NCBI GenBank assembly: GCA_963703355.1
Contig: OY969813.1
Coordinates: 2,170,001 to 2,234,000 of the forward strand
DNA: 64,000 nucleotides
Source: Puia sp963703355
GTDB lineage: Bacteria > Bacteroidota > Bacteroidia > Chitinophagales > Chitinophagaceae
Reading direction: 5' to 3'
Part shown: one piece after another, positions 8,305-17,826 of the stretch
Layout: each line of letters begins with the position of its first letter
Position numbering within the stretch: the stretch's first letter is position 1
The notes under the pieces: model-generated
Seen by the model: only the letters and a program-made list of their open reading frames with translations
Told to the model about the DNA's origin: nothing
The model's database searches: none
Program-made: the position numbers and the translations under genes

Positions 8305-9474
8305 TTAGTTCAACACCTGTTTGAGTTTCGCATCAAGATCTTCACCCCGAAGCTCCTGAGCAACTACTTTTCCCGTTGGATCGACGAGCACATTAAAAGG
8401 TATGCCCTGGAAACCAAATATTTCAACAGCCTGACTATTCCAATACTTCAAATCACTCATCTGTGTCCATGCCAGATGATCCTGAGCAATTGCTTTTTTC
8501 CATGAATCCTTATCCTTATCAAGCGAGACACCCAGAATGGTAAAATTCCGGCCCTTAAATTCATTGAATGCTTTAACAACGTTTGGGTTTTCCATTCTGC
8601 AAGGACCACACCAGCTCGCCCAAAAATCTATTAGAAGAAACTTCCCGCGGAATGAACTTATAGAAACATCTTTTCCGTTTACATCCTGCATGGTCATCTC
8701 AGGAACTGTTTTGCCAATCCAAGAGTCGGTAGCGGGTTGCTCAGTCTGTTGCTGACCGGATTTTTCCATGTCTGCCAGGAATGCATTTCCCGGAAAGCGG
8801 CCCTTTAAATTCTTCAAGGCGCTATCCATATCGGCAGGTGGAAAGCTTCTGGAAGCCCAACCGAGTGCAAGAACACCCAGAGTAGCGTTCGGAGTAGTCT
8901 GAATGAATTGTTTCAAATAGTCATTCAATTGCGAAATGGCGAGATTTTTAGTTACGTTGGCCGCCACGAGCACACTATCGGGTGCGTTAAGTTTTTTCAG
9001 GCTATCCAGTGCATTGAACGCTGTTTGTATTTCATTATTTTTATTTCCAACCATCTCCAGTAAATCCTGCAGTTGTTTGCTGGCGGGAGATCCCGATACC
9101 GTATAAAAATTTTTCGTCTTAGAAAAATCCGCCTCGATTTGAATGTCGTTAACATCATTAATAAGGGGTATGGCCATTGCATTTTCACCAACTACCAGCT
9201 CGTAAATTCCCTGGCTCGAGTTTTTGCCCTGAAAAGTCAGGTTGCCGCTGACGCCGGATATTTTTTGCGAATCAATAATCAGCGGAAGCTGCGTCTTCCC
9301 ATAAACGATTTCTTCGAGGAAGATCCATCCATCAGATTTTCCCGCATTTTGCGGTGTTATTATTTTGTCGCTATTTGAATAAGACAGTTTCACCTGGAAT
9401 TTATTGCTGTCTTTGTGGTTACAGGACGCGATAAAGTACACCGTAATCACCACAGCAAGGAAAGACTTTTTCAT
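8305..9474 (-). CDS. TlpA-like thioredoxin-fold lipoprotein with DUF4369-type N-terminus
   Basis: The 389-residue protein starts with a lipoprotein signal ending FIASC (lipidated cysteine at 18). A beta-rich DUF4369-like domain (about 24-125) is followed by a helical linker and a C-terminal thioredoxin domain (about 252-388). The redox motif WCGPC (C289, C292) is in WASWCGPCRMENPN, as in TlpA/ResA. It is expected to reduce disulfides of periplasmic proteins, perhaps during cytochrome maturation. It converges with the upstream exporter, and gatB lies 18 bp upstream on the same strand. Confidence 0.88.
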   Translation of the reverse strand: MKKSFLAVVITVYFIASCNHKDSNKFQVKLSYSNSDKIITPQNAGKSDGWIFLEEIVYGKTQLPLIIDSQKISGVSGNLTFQGKNSSQGIYELVVGENAMAIPLINDVNDIQIEADFSKTKNFYTVSGSPASKQLQDLLEMVGNKNNEIQTAFNALDSLKKLNAPDSVLVAANVTKNLAISQLNDYLKQFIQTTPNATLGVLALGWASRSFPPADMDSALKNLKGRFPGNAFLADMEKSGQQQTEQPATDSWIGKTVPEMTMQDVNGKDVSISSFRGKFLLIDFWASWCGPCRMENPNVVKAFNEFKGRNFTILGVSLDKDKDSWKKAIAQDHLAWTQMSDLKYWNSQAVEIFGFQGIPFNVLVDPTGKVVAQELRGEDLDAKLKQVLN

Positions 9475-9492
9475 TCTGGTATTGTTGAAAAT

Positions 9493-10938
9493 TTAGTTTT
9501 CTAATTTTTGTAAAAGTAACTGGCTGGTTAATTGAGGATCCGCCTTCCCATTTGATAATTTTTTTACTTCACCAACAAACAAACCCAGTAAACCTCTTTT
9601 TCCTTTTTTGTATTCGATGACTTTTTCCGGCATTTTATCCATCGCTTCCTGAACCCATTTCAGAATCTGTGATTCGTCTCCAGTTTGAATCAGATTCATT
9701 TTAATCGCAATCTTCAGCGGATCACCCGAGTTACCTGCGGCAAGTTCCGGAAAAATTCTGGATGAAGCAGTAGAAAAATGAACTCTGCCATCCTCTACAA
9801 GGGAAATCAGAGACGCCATCAAACCCGGATTTATTGGAAAATCCGCGATTGAACAATTGTGTTCATTTAAATAGGATTTAACGGGTCCCAATAACCAGTT
9901 TGCTGCTGCTTTATAAAACGGAGTTATTGCAATGAGTGATTCATAATATCCGGCCATTCCCCGATCGTCGGTAATTACTTCGGCGTCATACCGGCTAAGG
10001 AAATAATCCTCCATATATTTTTTTATCAGTTGTTCGGGCAATTCAGGAATTGTTGCCCTAACCGTGTTCAAAAATTCTTTGTTGATTTCAAAAGGCGGCA
10101 AATCAGGATCCGGGAAATAACGATAATCATTTGCCTCTTCTTTAGAACGCATCGGAAACGTAGTTCCCGAGGTCGCATCAAAACTGCGCGTCTGTTGAAC
10201 AATTGGCTCTCCTTTATCAGCTATATTTTTCATCCGATTCACTTCGAATTCGATTGCTCGTTTTACGTTCCGAATGGAATTTAAATTCTTTATTTCCACC
10301 TTGGTTCCCAATTGTTCCTCTCCTTTTCTGCGGATGGAGACATTTGCATCGCAGCGCAAACTCCCCTCTTCCATATTCCCATCACAGACATCGAGATAAC
10401 GAACCATTCTACGAAGGTTGTTAAGAAATGCAACTGCCTCATCTGCATTGTGTAAACATGGTTCCGTCACAATCTCAATCAGGGGAACTCCCGCCCGATT
10501 AAAGTCCAGACTTGTAAAACGATCATCCATGTCATGAATGCTTTTACCTGCATCCTCTTCCAAATGAATACGATTCAATTTTATTTCTTTATAACCTCCG
10601 GCATCCGGGATTCGAATAAATCCCCCTTTACAAATGGGCATTGTATGTTGTGAGATCTGATATCCCTTGGGAAGATCGGGGTAGAAATAATTTTTTCTGG
10701 CAAAATAGTTCCAGGTTTCAATCTCAGATTCGCAGGCTATTCCCATTTTAACGGCAAGTCGCACGGCATTTTCATTCAAGACAGGTAATGTGCCGGGGTA
10801 GCCCAATGTAACAGGGCTTATATGGGTGTTGGGCGCCGCCCCAAAAGACGTTTTATCTGCGGAAAATAATTTTGTCTGCGTTAGCAGTTGTGCATGCACT
10901 TCAAGGCCAATTACCGTTTCATATACTTCGTCTTCCAT
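9493..10938 (-). CDS. gatB: Aspartyl/glutamyl-tRNA(Asn/Gln) amidotransferase subunit B
   Basis: GatB is the kinase/tRNA-binding subunit of the GatCAB amidotransferase, which converts Glu-tRNA(Gln) and Asp-tRNA(Asn) to the amidated forms. The ATG at 10938 gives 481 residues and the usual N-terminus YETVIGLEVHAQL; an upstream in-frame start at 10989 would add 17 residues unlike the family. Clear blocks are NAVRLAVKMGIA, RKNYFYPDLPKGYQISQ, NRAGVPLIEIVTEP and the C-terminal YqeY-like tail ending near KADPQLTSQLLLQKL. GatA and GatC are not in the window. Confidence 0.96.
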   Translation of the reverse strand: MEDEVYETVIGLEVHAQLLTQTKLFSADKTSFGAAPNTHISPVTLGYPGTLPVLNENAVRLAVKMGIACESEIETWNYFARKNYFYPDLPKGYQISQHTMPICKGGFIRIPDAGGYKEIKLNRIHLEEDAGKSIHDMDDRFTSLDFNRAGVPLIEIVTEPCLHNADEAVAFLNNLRRMVRYLDVCDGNMEEGSLRCDANVSIRRKGEEQLGTKVEIKNLNSIRNVKRAIEFEVNRMKNIADKGEPIVQQTRSFDATSGTTFPMRSKEEANDYRYFPDPDLPPFEINKEFLNTVRATIPELPEQLIKKYMEDYFLSRYDAEVITDDRGMAGYYESLIAITPFYKAAANWLLGPVKSYLNEHNCSIADFPINPGLMASLISLVEDGRVHFSTASSRIFPELAAGNSGDPLKIAIKMNLIQTGDESQILKWVQEAMDKMPEKVIEYKKGKRGLLGLFVGEVKKLSNGKADPQLTSQLLLQKLEN

Positions 10939-11082
10939 ATCAAAAATTGGAATTACCCGAACAAACAAAGCGCAAAGACTAGCCAGCAATTAGCCGGTTC
11001 TTTGCGCTTTGCGTGAACCAGTTGGATCCAGCACACGAAGGTAAAAAATCGCGGGAAGTATTTATGAATTCATTTAATTACC

Positions 11083-12147
11083 CTACAGATTAGCTGTTTT
11101 CAGTTTTCTTGGAATTTTAACCTCAATATCCTGACTTACTCCACCGCGCATAATTTTGAATTTAATTGCCGGAGATTTCTGACGGGCCTCCTGAAATTCG
11201 TCTACCAGTTCATTGGTGTTATTAATATCTGTTCCATCAATCTGAAGTATGACGTCGCCTTTCTTTAAACCCGCTTTCGCTGCAGCTGAACTGTCAACCA
11301 CATCCAGCACATTTACACCTTTCCCGTCTTCGGCGTCCTGAGCCTTTATTCCCAGCTTTGGCTGCCTAAAACCTCCCCAATCCTCATTGAACTGCATATT
11401 ATCCATATCAGGCATTGGAGGCATTTTGAATTTATAATTATAGTTGTAGTTGAAATTCTTCGACATCTGGTCTGTCTTTTCCAATGTGGCAGACGCCGTC
11501 TGTTCCTTGCCGTCTCTCAAAAAAAGAATTTTTACCATATCGCCGGGTTTAAGACTATGAACCGTTTCATAAAGACTTTCGGGACTTTCGATTTTAGTTT
11601 CGTTGACCTTAGTAATAACGTCTCCTTTTTTAAGGCCGGCTTTTTCAGCAGGACTACCCTTGGTTACTTCCAATACAGTAGCACCCCCTTTTTCTGCTTT
11701 ACGGGATGACACACCTAAAAAAGCAGCGTTAATTCTAACCTGAACAGAATTATTCAGATACTTATTTTGTCTGTCCAGATTTTCCAAACTTCTTTGTAAA
11801 TACTCCTGATTCCTGCCATAATTCATTCCATCTTCACGAAAAGGAGACAATGCGTATACTTCGGCGTCGTCATCTATCTTCCGTTTTTCTACAATTACAT
11901 TTTGATCCACAAATTTATCGATGGGTTTTCCGTCGATAAATACATCTCCATTTTTAATTTCCAGCGTAAGTTTCGTGTCTTTGTCTCCATTTTGCCTGAT
12001 AACTATTTCTGTTTGATCCCCTTTTTCGGATCCATCTATTTTTGCTGGTGGAGGCGCCGGAGGCATTGGGGCCTGAGCCAGTGTTAACTGTCCAATGGCT
12101 AAGCAAAAAGCACCTATTGAAAGCGCCCTGAGGTTGAATTTTTCCAT
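11083..12147 (-). CDS. Secreted protein with two PDZ domains
   Basis: The 354-residue protein has a signal peptide (cleavage near residue 25, ...LTLAQA) and a proline-rich start to the mature part. An N-terminal region of unknown fold (about 40-135) is followed by PDZ 1 (about 141-224, core GSPAEKAGLKKGDVITKVN) and PDZ 2 (about 264-346, core SAAAKAGLKKGDVILQIDG). There is no serine protease domain, so it is not HtrA/DegQ. PDZ pairs bind peptide C-termini, so an adaptor or chaperone role in the periplasm is likely, but the partner is unknown. Its promoter region carries a long inverted repeat. Confidence 0.8.
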   Translation of the reverse strand: MEKFNLRALSIGAFCLAIGQLTLAQAPMPPAPPPAKIDGSEKGDQTEIVIRQNGDKDTKLTLEIKNGDVFIDGKPIDKFVDQNVIVEKRKIDDDAEVYALSPFREDGMNYGRNQEYLQRSLENLDRQNKYLNNSVQVRINAAFLGVSSRKAEKGGATVLEVTKGSPAEKAGLKKGDVITKVNETKIESPESLYETVHSLKPGDMVKILFLRDGKEQTASATLEKTDQMSKNFNYNYNYKFKMPPMPDMDNMQFNEDWGGFRQPKLGIKAQDAEDGKGVNVLDVVDSSAAAKAGLKKGDVILQIDGTDINNTNELVDEFQEARQKSPAIKFKIMRGGVSQDIEVKIPRKLKTANL

Positions 12148-12182
12148 TTCAAATTAATTTTAATTGAATATCTACGTCAAAC

Positions 12183-12220
12183 TTCGTATTTCAAATATAG
12201 GGATTATTCTGAAATACGAA
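12183..12220 (-). promoter_or_regulatory. Long inverted repeat over the promoter of the PDZ gene
   Basis: TTCGTATTTCA (12183-12193) and TGAAATACGAA (12210-12220) are perfect 11-bp inverted arms separated by 16 bp. A minus-strand -7 box TATATTTG (12192-12199) overlaps the inner end of the left arm, placing the expected transcription start near 12185. Most of the repeat is then upstream of the transcript, so it looks like an operator for a dimeric regulator rather than an RNA hairpin. Confidence 0.55.
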
Positions 12221-12323
12221 AATATTCGGATAAACTTGTTTTCTGATCTTTAACAGATTATTAAACTCTCCTTTTGGTTTTGAGAGTCGGTAGCGGTTCA
12301 ATCTGATTTTGGGCAATCTTCAA

Positions 12324-14972
12324 CTAAATCAAGGCTTTGATTTCTGCGATAATCTCGGGGAGTTTATCGGAAATCAGACCACCAGCAGTAGCAAATGTCT
12401 TTTGACCGCCCCCTCCTCCTTTGATTTTTGGTGCAACGAGGTCCCTGACGATTTTGGAAGCGTCCAGGTTTTTTTCAGTACAAATCTCATTACCAATTCC
12501 CACTACAACAAAGGGCTTCCCATCGGAAATGGTCGCCAAAACAAGCAAAATCCCGGGAATTTCGTTACGTAGTTCTGTACCCATCTTTCTCAATCCATCC
12601 TGTCCGACCCCTTCGATTATCTTTCCTATAAACTTATATTTCCCAAACGAATTTATTTCTCCAAGAAGCGTTGTTTTCGCCAGATTCGTCTGCTTTATTT
12701 CCATAGATTCCAGCCTCTTTTTCACGTTATTAAGATCCGTGTGCATGTCCTGCAATGACTTCAGTAAATCTTTCGGGTTTTTTTGTATTTCCTGAACAGA
12801 GGTCAACAATAACAACTCTTTGGAAATATAATTTTCGGCGGCCAAACCGGCAACGGCTTCGATACGTCTGACTCCTGCAGCTACGGCAGATTCAGAAATT
12901 ATCTTAAAGAAGCCCAGCTCTCCGGTTGCTGTTACGTGCGTTCCTCCACATAACTCAATAGAATATGAAGGATCGATGGTTACTACGCGGACTGTTTCGC
13001 CATATTTTTCTCCGAACAGTGCCATTGCCCCCAGCTTTGTTGCTTCTTCTTTTGGCATTTCGCGGATGATCACTGGAATATTCTCCCTGATTTTTGAGTT
13101 GACCAGTTGTTCCACTTCTGCCAGTTCCTTTTCCGTCAGCCTGGAAAAATGTGAAAAATCGAAGCGGAGGTGATTTGAATTTACGAGTGATCCTTTTTGA
13201 GTAACATGTGTTCCCAATACTTTTCTCAATGCGGCATGCAAAAGATGCGTAGCAGTATGGTGTGCTTCGATATTTCTTCTTTTTAAAACATCTACGCTTG
13301 CAATTACAGGGGCCAATAAATTCGCAGGTAGTTTTTCAGTAAAATGAATGATAAGGTCATTTTCTCTTTTGGTATCGATTACGGGAATCACTTCTCCTTC
13401 TATCGTCAATATGCCGGTATCGCCTACCTGCCCCCCGCTTTCTGCATAAAACGGTGTTTTACTTAGAACAACCTGATTCAAATCCCTCCCTTTCAGTTTT
13501 GAATTACGCCAACGACTTATCTGAGTTTTCAGATTTAATTCTTCATAGCCGGAAAAAATAACCTTTCCGTTTTCATTTACGGTTACCCAGTCTCCCGTAT
13601 CAACTTGTCCTGCAGCCCGGGATCTTTGTTTTTGTTTTTCCAGTTCAATTTCAAAATCGTTTTCATCAACTGACCACCCAATCTCCCTTGCCATAAGTGA
13701 GGTCAGGTCTATTGGAAACCCATATGTATCATTCAATTTAAATGCAAATGCACCTGATATGCTTTTTTTTATGGAAGGATTCATTTCGGAATCCTGGTTA
13801 ACTTTTTGCTCAATATAGTCATTGAAAATTTTTATTCCTTTGTCAAGTGTTCGCAAAAAAGCCTCTTCTTCTTCGCGTATTACTTTTTCGACAAAACCCT
13901 CCTGCTCCATCAATCCTGGAAATACTTTTTTAAATTGACCAGCAATAACCGGTACCAACCGAAATAATAACGGTTCTTTCTGATCGAGATAAGAATAGTA
14001 ATACCGTACGGCCCGACGTAATATTCTCCTTACAACATAACCTGCTCCGGTGTTTGAGGGAAGTTGTCCATCACTTATTGTAAAACAGATTGCACGAATG
14101 TGATCTGAAATTACCCGGAAAGCAATGTCCTTCTTGTCTTCGGAAGCTGAATATACTTTTCCTGTTATACTGGCTATTGCTTCAATCGTGCCACTAAATA
14201 TGTCTGTATCGTAATTACTGGTTTTATTTTGAAGAACCCGAACCAACCTCTCGAGACCCATTCCAGTATCTACATGGCGTGACGGAAGACTTTCCAGAGA
14301 TCCGGATTTTGTACGGTTGTATTGAATAAATACAATATTCCAGATTTCTATAACCTGGGGATGGTCTTCGTTTACCAAAGTTTTCCCATCCAGATTTTTT
14401 CTTTCATTATCGGGTCGACAGTCCAAATGAATTTCAGTACAAGGTCCGCATGGTCCGGTGTCTCCCATCTCCCAAAAATTATCTTTCTTGCTACCCGGAA
14501 GAATTCTGTCCTCAGAAATCCATTTCGACCATTCTTTTTTTGTCTCGTCATCTTCGGGTAGCTTTTCTGCGGTATCTCCTCCGAAAATGGTTATATAAAT
14601 CCGATCCTCAGGGATACTGAATACTTTAGTCAGCAGTTCCCAGCCCCAGCTTATTGCTTCTTTTTTAAAATAATCACCAAAGCTCCAGTTGCCCAACATT
14701 TCAAACATGGTGTGATGATAAGTATCCACCCCAACTTCTTCCAAATCGTTGTGTTTGCCACTTACTCTCAGACATTTCTGAGTATCTGCCACACGGGGAT
14801 ACGGGGCCGGTTTGTTTCCCAGAAAATAATCCTTGAACTGATTCATGCCCGCATTGGTAAACAAAAGCGTAGGATCATTTTTTGACACGATAGGGGCAGA
14901 TGGAACAATAATATGCGCCCGGGATTTAAAAAAATCAAGAAAAATATCCCTTATCTCATCGCTTCTCATCAT
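12324..14972 (-). CDS. alaS: Alanine--tRNA ligase
   Basis: AlaRS charges tRNA(Ala) and edits mischarged serine and glycine. The 882-residue length is normal. The catalytic domain begins with SDEIRDIFLDFF and carries the class II motifs (DTYHHTMFEMLGNWSFGDY). The tRNA-recognition block is central. The editing domain shows the zinc/editing residues in HHTATHLLH and CGGTH. The C-Ala domain ends with GGGGGQKTFATAGG. Start is the first of two adjacent ATGs. A minus-strand TACCTTTG box lies 78 bp upstream. Confidence 0.98.
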   Translation of the reverse strand: MMRSDEIRDIFLDFFKSRAHIIVPSAPIVSKNDPTLLFTNAGMNQFKDYFLGNKPAPYPRVADTQKCLRVSGKHNDLEEVGVDTYHHTMFEMLGNWSFGDYFKKEAISWGWELLTKVFSIPEDRIYITIFGGDTAEKLPEDDETKKEWSKWISEDRILPGSKKDNFWEMGDTGPCGPCTEIHLDCRPDNERKNLDGKTLVNEDHPQVIEIWNIVFIQYNRTKSGSLESLPSRHVDTGMGLERLVRVLQNKTSNYDTDIFSGTIEAIASITGKVYSASEDKKDIAFRVISDHIRAICFTISDGQLPSNTGAGYVVRRILRRAVRYYYSYLDQKEPLLFRLVPVIAGQFKKVFPGLMEQEGFVEKVIREEEEAFLRTLDKGIKIFNDYIEQKVNQDSEMNPSIKKSISGAFAFKLNDTYGFPIDLTSLMAREIGWSVDENDFEIELEKQKQRSRAAGQVDTGDWVTVNENGKVIFSGYEELNLKTQISRWRNSKLKGRDLNQVVLSKTPFYAESGGQVGDTGILTIEGEVIPVIDTKRENDLIIHFTEKLPANLLAPVIASVDVLKRRNIEAHHTATHLLHAALRKVLGTHVTQKGSLVNSNHLRFDFSHFSRLTEKELAEVEQLVNSKIRENIPVIIREMPKEEATKLGAMALFGEKYGETVRVVTIDPSYSIELCGGTHVTATGELGFFKIISESAVAAGVRRIEAVAGLAAENYISKELLLLTSVQEIQKNPKDLLKSLQDMHTDLNNVKKRLESMEIKQTNLAKTTLLGEINSFGKYKFIGKIIEGVGQDGLRKMGTELRNEIPGILLVLATISDGKPFVVVGIGNEICTEKNLDASKIVRDLVAPKIKGGGGGQKTFATAGGLISDKLPEIIAEIKALI

Positions 14973-15049
14973 ATTTTAAATACAATATTTTAAATGGAGG
15001 GTTAAAAAAGGATAATAATTAGTACACTTGCGTTATTAATCAGGAGCTG

Positions 15050-15057
15050 CAAAGGTA
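15050..15057 (-). promoter_or_regulatory. -7 box (TACCTTTG) upstream of alaS
   Basis: Read on the minus strand, this is TACCTTTG, an exact TAnnTTTG match. It would give a leader of about 70 nt before alaS, long enough for tRNA- or protein-mediated control, though I see no T-box element. The -33 region holds TTTA rather than TTTG. Confidence 0.35.
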
Positions 15058-15100
15058 CATTGTCTGCTTCGTAAACTGCAGGCTGGTATCAGGTGACTGC

Positions 15101-16072
15101 ATGAAAAAGATCAAATATTACTATAATACCAATACCCTCCGGTATGAAAAACTGGAAACTCCATTGCGCGTAACGCTACTGCGCATCATCGGTTTTTTAT
15201 CTGCTTCCATTGTCACCGCCCTTATCCTCGTTTCGCTTGCCTATCGCTATTTTCCATCTGCAAATGAGAAAAGACTTATGCAGACGAATGAAGCTTTAAA
15301 AGATAATTATTTTGTTTTGAATGAACAGGTAAAGAAAATGCAGGAACAAATTTCAGGTCTTGAAAAAAGAGATAATGAAGTTTATCGTGCCATTTTTGAG
15401 GCCAATCCCATACCAGACAGTGCCAGGGCAAAAAATCTGGCCAAGCAACAGGAATTTCAGTTGGTACAGGGAATGGATCAGGAAAATCTGGCTACCTCCA
15501 TTAGCAATTCATTAGTTAGCCTGGGTGCAAGAATTCACTCACAAACCAAATCTTACGATGAGATTAACAGTTTTATAAAAAATAAAGAACAACTTCTCGC
15601 ATGTACTCCTGCCATTCAACCAGTGAGTAATAAGGATCTAAAAAGAATCGCTTCCGGATTTGGGTATCGAGTTGATCCGGTATATAAGACTACTAAATTT
15701 CATGCAGGATTGGATTTTGCCGCTCCCATGGGAACGCCGATTTACGCAACTGCTAATGGGACAGTTGAAACCGCCGGAAATACTGGTAATGGTTATGGTA
15801 ATCACGTGGTGATACACAATGGATATGGATATGCCACTTTATTTGGACATATGTTTAAGATAAAAGTCCATGCCGGTGAGAAAGTTAAAAGGGGTGAAGT
15901 CATCGGCTGGGTAGGCAATACCGGTAAAAGTACAGGGCCACATTGCCATTATGAAGTGCACAGAAACGGTGAACCCGTTGACCCGGTTTTTTATTTCTAC
16001 AATGATATTACCCCCGAGCAGTATGACCGGCTGTTAAAACTGGCATCTTCCAGTAACCAGAGCTTCGATTAA
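15101..16072 (+). CDS. Membrane-anchored M23 (LytM) peptidase
   Basis: The 323-residue protein has a short cytoplasmic start, one transmembrane helix (about 25-48), a coiled-coil region (about 55-100) and a C-terminal LytM/M23 domain (about 185-298). Zinc ligands are present: H201 and D205 in HAGLDFAAP, and H281 and H283 in GPHCHYEVH, so it should be an active cell-wall endopeptidase. This layout is common in Bacteroidota beside a MerR-type gene. Acting at the envelope, it may trim peptidoglycan during growth or division. ATG at 15101 begins the basic N-terminus. Confidence 0.9.
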   Translation: MKKIKYYYNTNTLRYEKLETPLRVTLLRIIGFLSASIVTALILVSLAYRYFPSANEKRLMQTNEALKDNYFVLNEQVKKMQEQISGLEKRDNEVYRAIFEANPIPDSARAKNLAKQQEFQLVQGMDQENLATSISNSLVSLGARIHSQTKSYDEINSFIKNKEQLLACTPAIQPVSNKDLKRIASGFGYRVDPVYKTTKFHAGLDFAAPMGTPIYATANGTVETAGNTGNGYGNHVVIHNGYGYATLFGHMFKIKVHAGEKVKRGEVIGWVGNTGKSTGPHCHYEVHRNGEPVDPVFYFYNDITPEQYDRLLKLASSSNQSFD

Positions 16073-16114
16073 TTTTTTTCGGCAAACTTTAGATCGTTTC
16101 GGAATAGTTTTTGT

Positions 16115-16122
16115 TATTTTTG
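16115..16122 (+). promoter_or_regulatory. -7 box (TATTTTTG) upstream of the MerR-type gene
   Basis: TATTTTTG fits TAnnTTTG and ends 7 bp before the ATG, which would give a transcript with almost no leader. No -33 TTG is seen at the right place. Read-through from the M23 gene, 57 bp upstream, is an alternative. Confidence 0.3.
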
Positions 16123-16129
16123 AATAAGC

Positions 16130-16747
16130 ATGACTACTTTCTCCCAGATCTCCATGAAGTTTGCTGAAGAATCAAACCTGACGCAGGATGGCGCGTTGAA
16201 TCAGGAGGACAAGCCATTGAATATTGGCATTCGAATTAAAAAACTGAAAACGGATACAATCACGCTTGTTCCGAACGAACCTACAGACTCATTAGAATCC
16301 CACACGCCAACAGCAAAAAAAGCAGATATCTCTGAAGCTGTACAAAAAATTAAGTCTGGCAGGGGGAGAAAATCCATCAGACAAGTATCAGAAGAGGCAG
16401 ATTTGATTCTCATACCCGAAGACGAAATACTTTTCCAAAAGCAGTATTACACTATGGGTGAAGTTGCTGAAATGTTTCGTGTAAATCAATCTCTTTTGAG
16501 ATTCTGGGAGGCTGAATTTAGTATACTTCAACCTAAAAAAAATAAAAAGGGAGATCGGTATTTCAGGCCGGTAGACATTAAAAATCTCCATCTCATTTAT
16601 CATCTTTTACGTCAAAGAAAATACACCATTGAAGGCGCAAAAGATTTTCTCAGGAGTAATTCCGGGGCTGAAGAAAAATTTGTTACTATTAAGAAACTGG
16701 AAGAGATTAAGAATTTCCTGCTCGAAATGAAAGCCAACCTAAGATAA
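16130..16747 (+). CDS. MerR-family transcriptional regulator with long N-terminal extension
   Basis: The 205-residue protein carries a MerR winged HTH at about residues 106-175, with YTMGEVAEMFRVNQSLLRFWE, then NKKGDRYFRPVDIKNL and TIEGAKDFL. The first 105 residues are polar, low-complexity and lack a recognisable domain, which is unusual because MerR HTHs normally sit at the N-terminus. The C-terminus is a short helix, too short for a ligand domain. Its last 9 bases overlap the end of the convergent mscS gene. Its target is unknown. Confidence 0.85.
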   Translation: MTTFSQISMKFAEESNLTQDGALNQEDKPLNIGIRIKKLKTDTITLVPNEPTDSLESHTPTAKKADISEAVQKIKSGRGRKSIRQVSEEADLILIPEDEILFQKQYYTMGEVAEMFRVNQSLLRFWEAEFSILQPKKNKKGDRYFRPVDIKNLHLIYHLLRQRKYTIEGAKDFLRSNSGAEEKFVTIKKLEEIKNFLLEMKANLR

Positions 16748-17821
16748 CTTCACTGTCATACCTGAGCCAGCTATAATTATTTTCCGACTTTCAATTAAAC
16801 CCAGAATTTCAAGATTCAGTTTTTGTTTTATTTCATTGAATTCAGCCAGTGGAATAGGTGTTGTAAAATAGTCTATGTTGACCAGAAATGCCGTACCCGA
16901 AATGTCGTTCAAAAAAACAGTTACATCACTAATAAATGATTTATCCAGCAGGATTTGACGACAATCTTTCACAAAAGAATCAATCACCATTGCCGGCGTG
17001 GATGAGTCGAACTGTAATCTTGTTTCAGCTTTTCGATAGGTTCGCAACGTAAGATTATCTACGATACTGTCGACCATCTGTTTATTTGGAACGGTTACAT
17101 ATGTTTTCAAATCAGTGCGAATCCGGGTACTCCGCAACCCTATTTTCTCCACCGTACCCGATATGTTGTTTACTTTGACAACATCACCTGCCATAAAGGG
17201 CTTATCGAAGAATATAATAAATGAGGCTATAAGATTTTCGATACTTTCTTTTGTAGACAAAGCCAGAGCGGCGCCAGCGATACCCAGTCCAGTCCATAAT
17301 TTACTTACTTCAAACCCGAAGGCTAGTCCCAAAATCATCAGAATCCCCACAATCCCAATGATGGCTTTCAGAAAGTCACGAAAAAAAACTACCAGCTGAT
17401 GATCCTTCAGATCACCCGCCAGTCGGGCTTTTTCTTTTAATAACAAGGAAACAAAATCTATCGTTCTGAGAACGAGCCATATGAAAACGATGATCAGTAC
17501 CGTCTTCGCAAATCCATGGATAATTGCTTTAAAAGGGACTTCGAAAATATCAAAGTCCAAAACGTCAGGAAATTTCAACTTATCTATTCCCGCAATAGAG
17601 ACAAAAGAAATCAGAAAGATCTCCAAAGGGGGCAACATCAGTTTTACAAATGAGCTTTTGTCAAGACCCTTGTCTATCACTTTGGCACCACGAAAAAGCT
17701 GTCCGGCAACAAATTTAGAAATGATGCGCCTGAGAAGAAAGCTCAATGCGATCGCTATAAAAATAAATAAATATTTCTTCAGCGGATTATCGAATATCAG
17801 TTGATTCCAGAATCCATTCAT
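16739..17821 (-). CDS. MscS-family mechanosensitive channel
   Basis: The 360-residue inner-membrane protein has several N-terminal helices (to about 190), then the MscS pore and beta domain: TGLGIAGAALALSTKESIENLIASF matches the gating helix TM3, followed by FDKPFMAGDVVKVNNISGTVEKIGLRSTRI and VTVPNKQM. These proteins open under membrane tension to release solutes. The ATG at 17821 is preferred to a TTG at 17830; it leaves 5 bp after the upstream stop, consistent with an operon. Confidence 0.92.
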   Translation of the reverse strand: MNGFWNQLIFDNPLKKYLFIFIAIALSFLLRRIISKFVAGQLFRGAKVIDKGLDKSSFVKLMLPPLEIFLISFVSIAGIDKLKFPDVLDFDIFEVPFKAIIHGFAKTVLIIVFIWLVLRTIDFVSLLLKEKARLAGDLKDHQLVVFFRDFLKAIIGIVGILMILGLAFGFEVSKLWTGLGIAGAALALSTKESIENLIASFIIFFDKPFMAGDVVKVNNISGTVEKIGLRSTRIRTDLKTYVTVPNKQMVDSIVDNLTLRTYRKAETRLQFDSSTPAMVIDSFVKDCRQILLDKSFISDVTVFLNDISGTAFLVNIDYFTTPIPLAEFNEIKQKLNLEILGLIESRKIIIAGSGMTVKLS

Positions 17822-17826
17822 AAAAA

